Assembly (NCBI RefSeq): GCF_023898315.1
Contig: NC_064616.1
Location: 530,739,102-530,803,101 of the forward strand
Reading direction: 5' to 3'
DNA from: Schistocerca nitens
Taxonomy: Eukaryota; Arthropoda; Insecta; Orthoptera; Acrididae
DNA length: 64,000 nucleotides
The notes below the pieces were generated by a model that made no database searches, was not told where the DNA came from, and saw nothing but the letters and a program-made list of their open reading frames with translations. Shown piece after piece: positions 62,671 to 64,000 of this stretch (positions are counted from its first letter, which is position 1; each line of letters starts with the position of its first letter). Position numbers and translations under genes: made by a program.

Positions 62671-64000
62671 AATATCTACATCTGTCTCTACATCCATACT
62701 CCCCAAGCCACCTGACGGTGTGTGGTGGAGGGTACCTTGAGTACCTCTATCGGTTCTCCCTTCTATTCCAGTCTCGTATTGATCGTGGAAAGAAAGATTG
62801 TCGGTATGCCTCTATGAGGGCTCTAATCTCTCTGATTTTATCCTCATGGTCTCTTCGCAAAATATACGTAGGAGGGAGCAATACACTGCTTGACTCCTCA
62901 GTGAAGGTATGTTCTTGAAACTTCAACAAAAGCCCGTACCGAGCAACTGAGCGTATCTCCTGCAGAGTCTTCCACTGGAGTTTATCTATCATCTCTGTAA
63001 CGCTTTTGTGATTACTAAATGATCCTGTAACAAAGCACGCTGCTCTCCGTTGGATATTCTCTGTCTCTTCTATCAACCCTATCTGGTAGGCATCCCACAC
63101 TGCTGAGCAGTATTCAAGCAGTGGGCGAACAAGCGTACTGTAATCTACTTCCTTTGTTTTCAGATTGCATTTCCTTAGGATTCTTCTAATGAATCTCAGT
63201 CTGGCATCTGCTTTACCGACGATCAACTTCATATGACCATTCCATTTTAAATCACTCCTAATGCGTACTCCCAGATAATTTCTGGAATTAACTGCTTCCA
63301 GTTGCTGACCTGCCATATTGTAGCTAAATGATAAGGAATCTTTCTTTCTATGTATTCGCAGCACATTACACTTGTCTACATTGAGATTCAATTGCCATTC
63401 CCTGCACCATGCGTCAATTCACTGCAGATCCTCCTGCATTTCAGTACAATTTTCCATTGTTACAACCTCTCGATATACCACAGCATCTTCCACAAAAAGC
63501 CTCAGTGAACTTCTGATGTCATCCACAAGGTCATTTATATACGTATATTGTGAATAGCAACGGTCCTACGACACTTCCCTGCAGCACACCTGAAATCACT
63601 CTTAATTCGGAAGACTTCTCTCCACTGAGAATGACATGCTGCGCTCTGTTATCTAGGAACTCTTCAATCCAATCACACAATTGGTGTGATAGTCCATTTG
63701 CTCTTACTTTGTTCATTAAACAACTGTGGGGAACTGTATTGAACCCCTTGCGGAAGTCAAAAAACACGGCATCTACCTGTGAACCCGTGTCTATGGCCCT
63801 CTGAGTCTTGTGGACGAATAGTGCGAGCTTGGTTTCACACTGTCATCTTTTTCGAAACCCATGCTGATTGCTACAGAGTAGATTTCTAGTCTCCACAAAA
63901 GTCATTATACTCAAACATAATGCGTGTTCCAAAGTTCTACAACTGATAGACGTTAGAGATATAGGTCTACAGTTCTGCACATCTATTCGACGTCCCTTCT
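62671..64000 (-). pseudogene. Jockey/CR1-type LINE running off the window, minus strand
   Basis: The 3' tail with GTAGAGACAGATGTAGATA-type units is at about 62671-62690. Reading 5' (right) to 3' (left): TKLALFVHKTQRAIDTG (with a damaged start), FFDFRKGFNTVPHSC, SGVLQGSVVGPLLFTIY, then the catalytic box reads LFVEDAVVY where the family has FADD, so the first catalytic Asp is lost. A stop lies at about 63420, then LNLNVDKCNVLRIHR, NYLGVRIRSDLKWN, RPLLEYCSAVWDAYQ and ARY...SFFPRSIRDWNRRENR. The 5' part continues past 64000. Same family as the LINE at 11024. Confidence 0.85.

Noticed and set aside
1..64000. CRISPR arrays, operons and bacterial promoters
   Set aside because: The window is eukaryotic: LINEs, SINEs, Tc1/mariner, hAT and gypsy elements dominate, and no regularly spaced repeat array is present.

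Overview
This window reads as repeat-dense nuclear DNA from an insect with a large genome, most likely a grasshopper (Orthoptera, Schistocerca-like). The reasons are the particular repeat families: tRNA-headed SINEs, a 5S-rRNA-derived SINE, LINEs ending in (GTAGAT)n, a gypsy solo LTR present twice, and Penelope-like tails, which I associate with locust genomes. The species is inferred. I found no convincing intact host gene. The only long undamaged coding sequence is the transposase of a Tc1-like element at 43,074-44,096.

Left part (1-12.5 kb): a dead hAT transposase on the minus strand (5,032 to 1,304) is cut by a mariner element and a SINE, and the mariner carries two smaller insertions. 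Then come a LINE endonuclease fragment (6.0 kb), a Jockey/CR1-type LINE with a SINE inside it (7.1-8.5 kb), a PHD-finger remnant (9.0-9.8 kb), a solo LTR (10.2-10.7 kb) and a second LINE of the same type (11.0-12.2 kb).

Middle-left (12.5-30 kb): two C-rich Jockey-like LINEs lie in opposite orientation (12.6-14.6 kb minus; 16.4-18.9 kb plus) with Penelope-like tails and an RTE-type LINE between and beside them. Another LINE (18.9-22.0 kb) is split by three different SINE insertions, one a 5S-rRNA-derived SINE and one an inverted tRNA-SINE palindrome. At 23.2-25.7 kb is a decayed gene of a conserved family of unknown function marked by a GGQNRN motif. A LINE with intact RT active-site residues (25.8-27.8 kb) abuts an oppositely oriented LINE endonuclease, and a dead Tc1 element follows (28.4-29.8 kb).

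Middle-right (30-48 kb): older, AT-rich, CpG-poor DNA with few coding traces: minimal RTE and SINE tails with clear target duplications, a possible gag-like coiled coil, a LINE endonuclease remnant, dispersed non-coding repeats, and long inverted repeats. The intact Tc1-like element stands out here as a CpG-rich island.

Right part (48-64 kb): a nearly full-length but mutated Ty3/gypsy retrotransposon on the minus strand (48.3-55.0 kb; gag-PR-RT-RNaseH-IN, short LTRs, primer binding site), then a cluster of long palindromes, a second solo LTR, a LINE tail, an internally deleted Tc1, a mariner-like element with about 300-bp terminal inverted repeats (60.4-62.2 kb), and a LINE that runs off the window end. 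The genes do not form a pathway. The biology here is successive transposon insertion, and the nesting gives a readable order of events.
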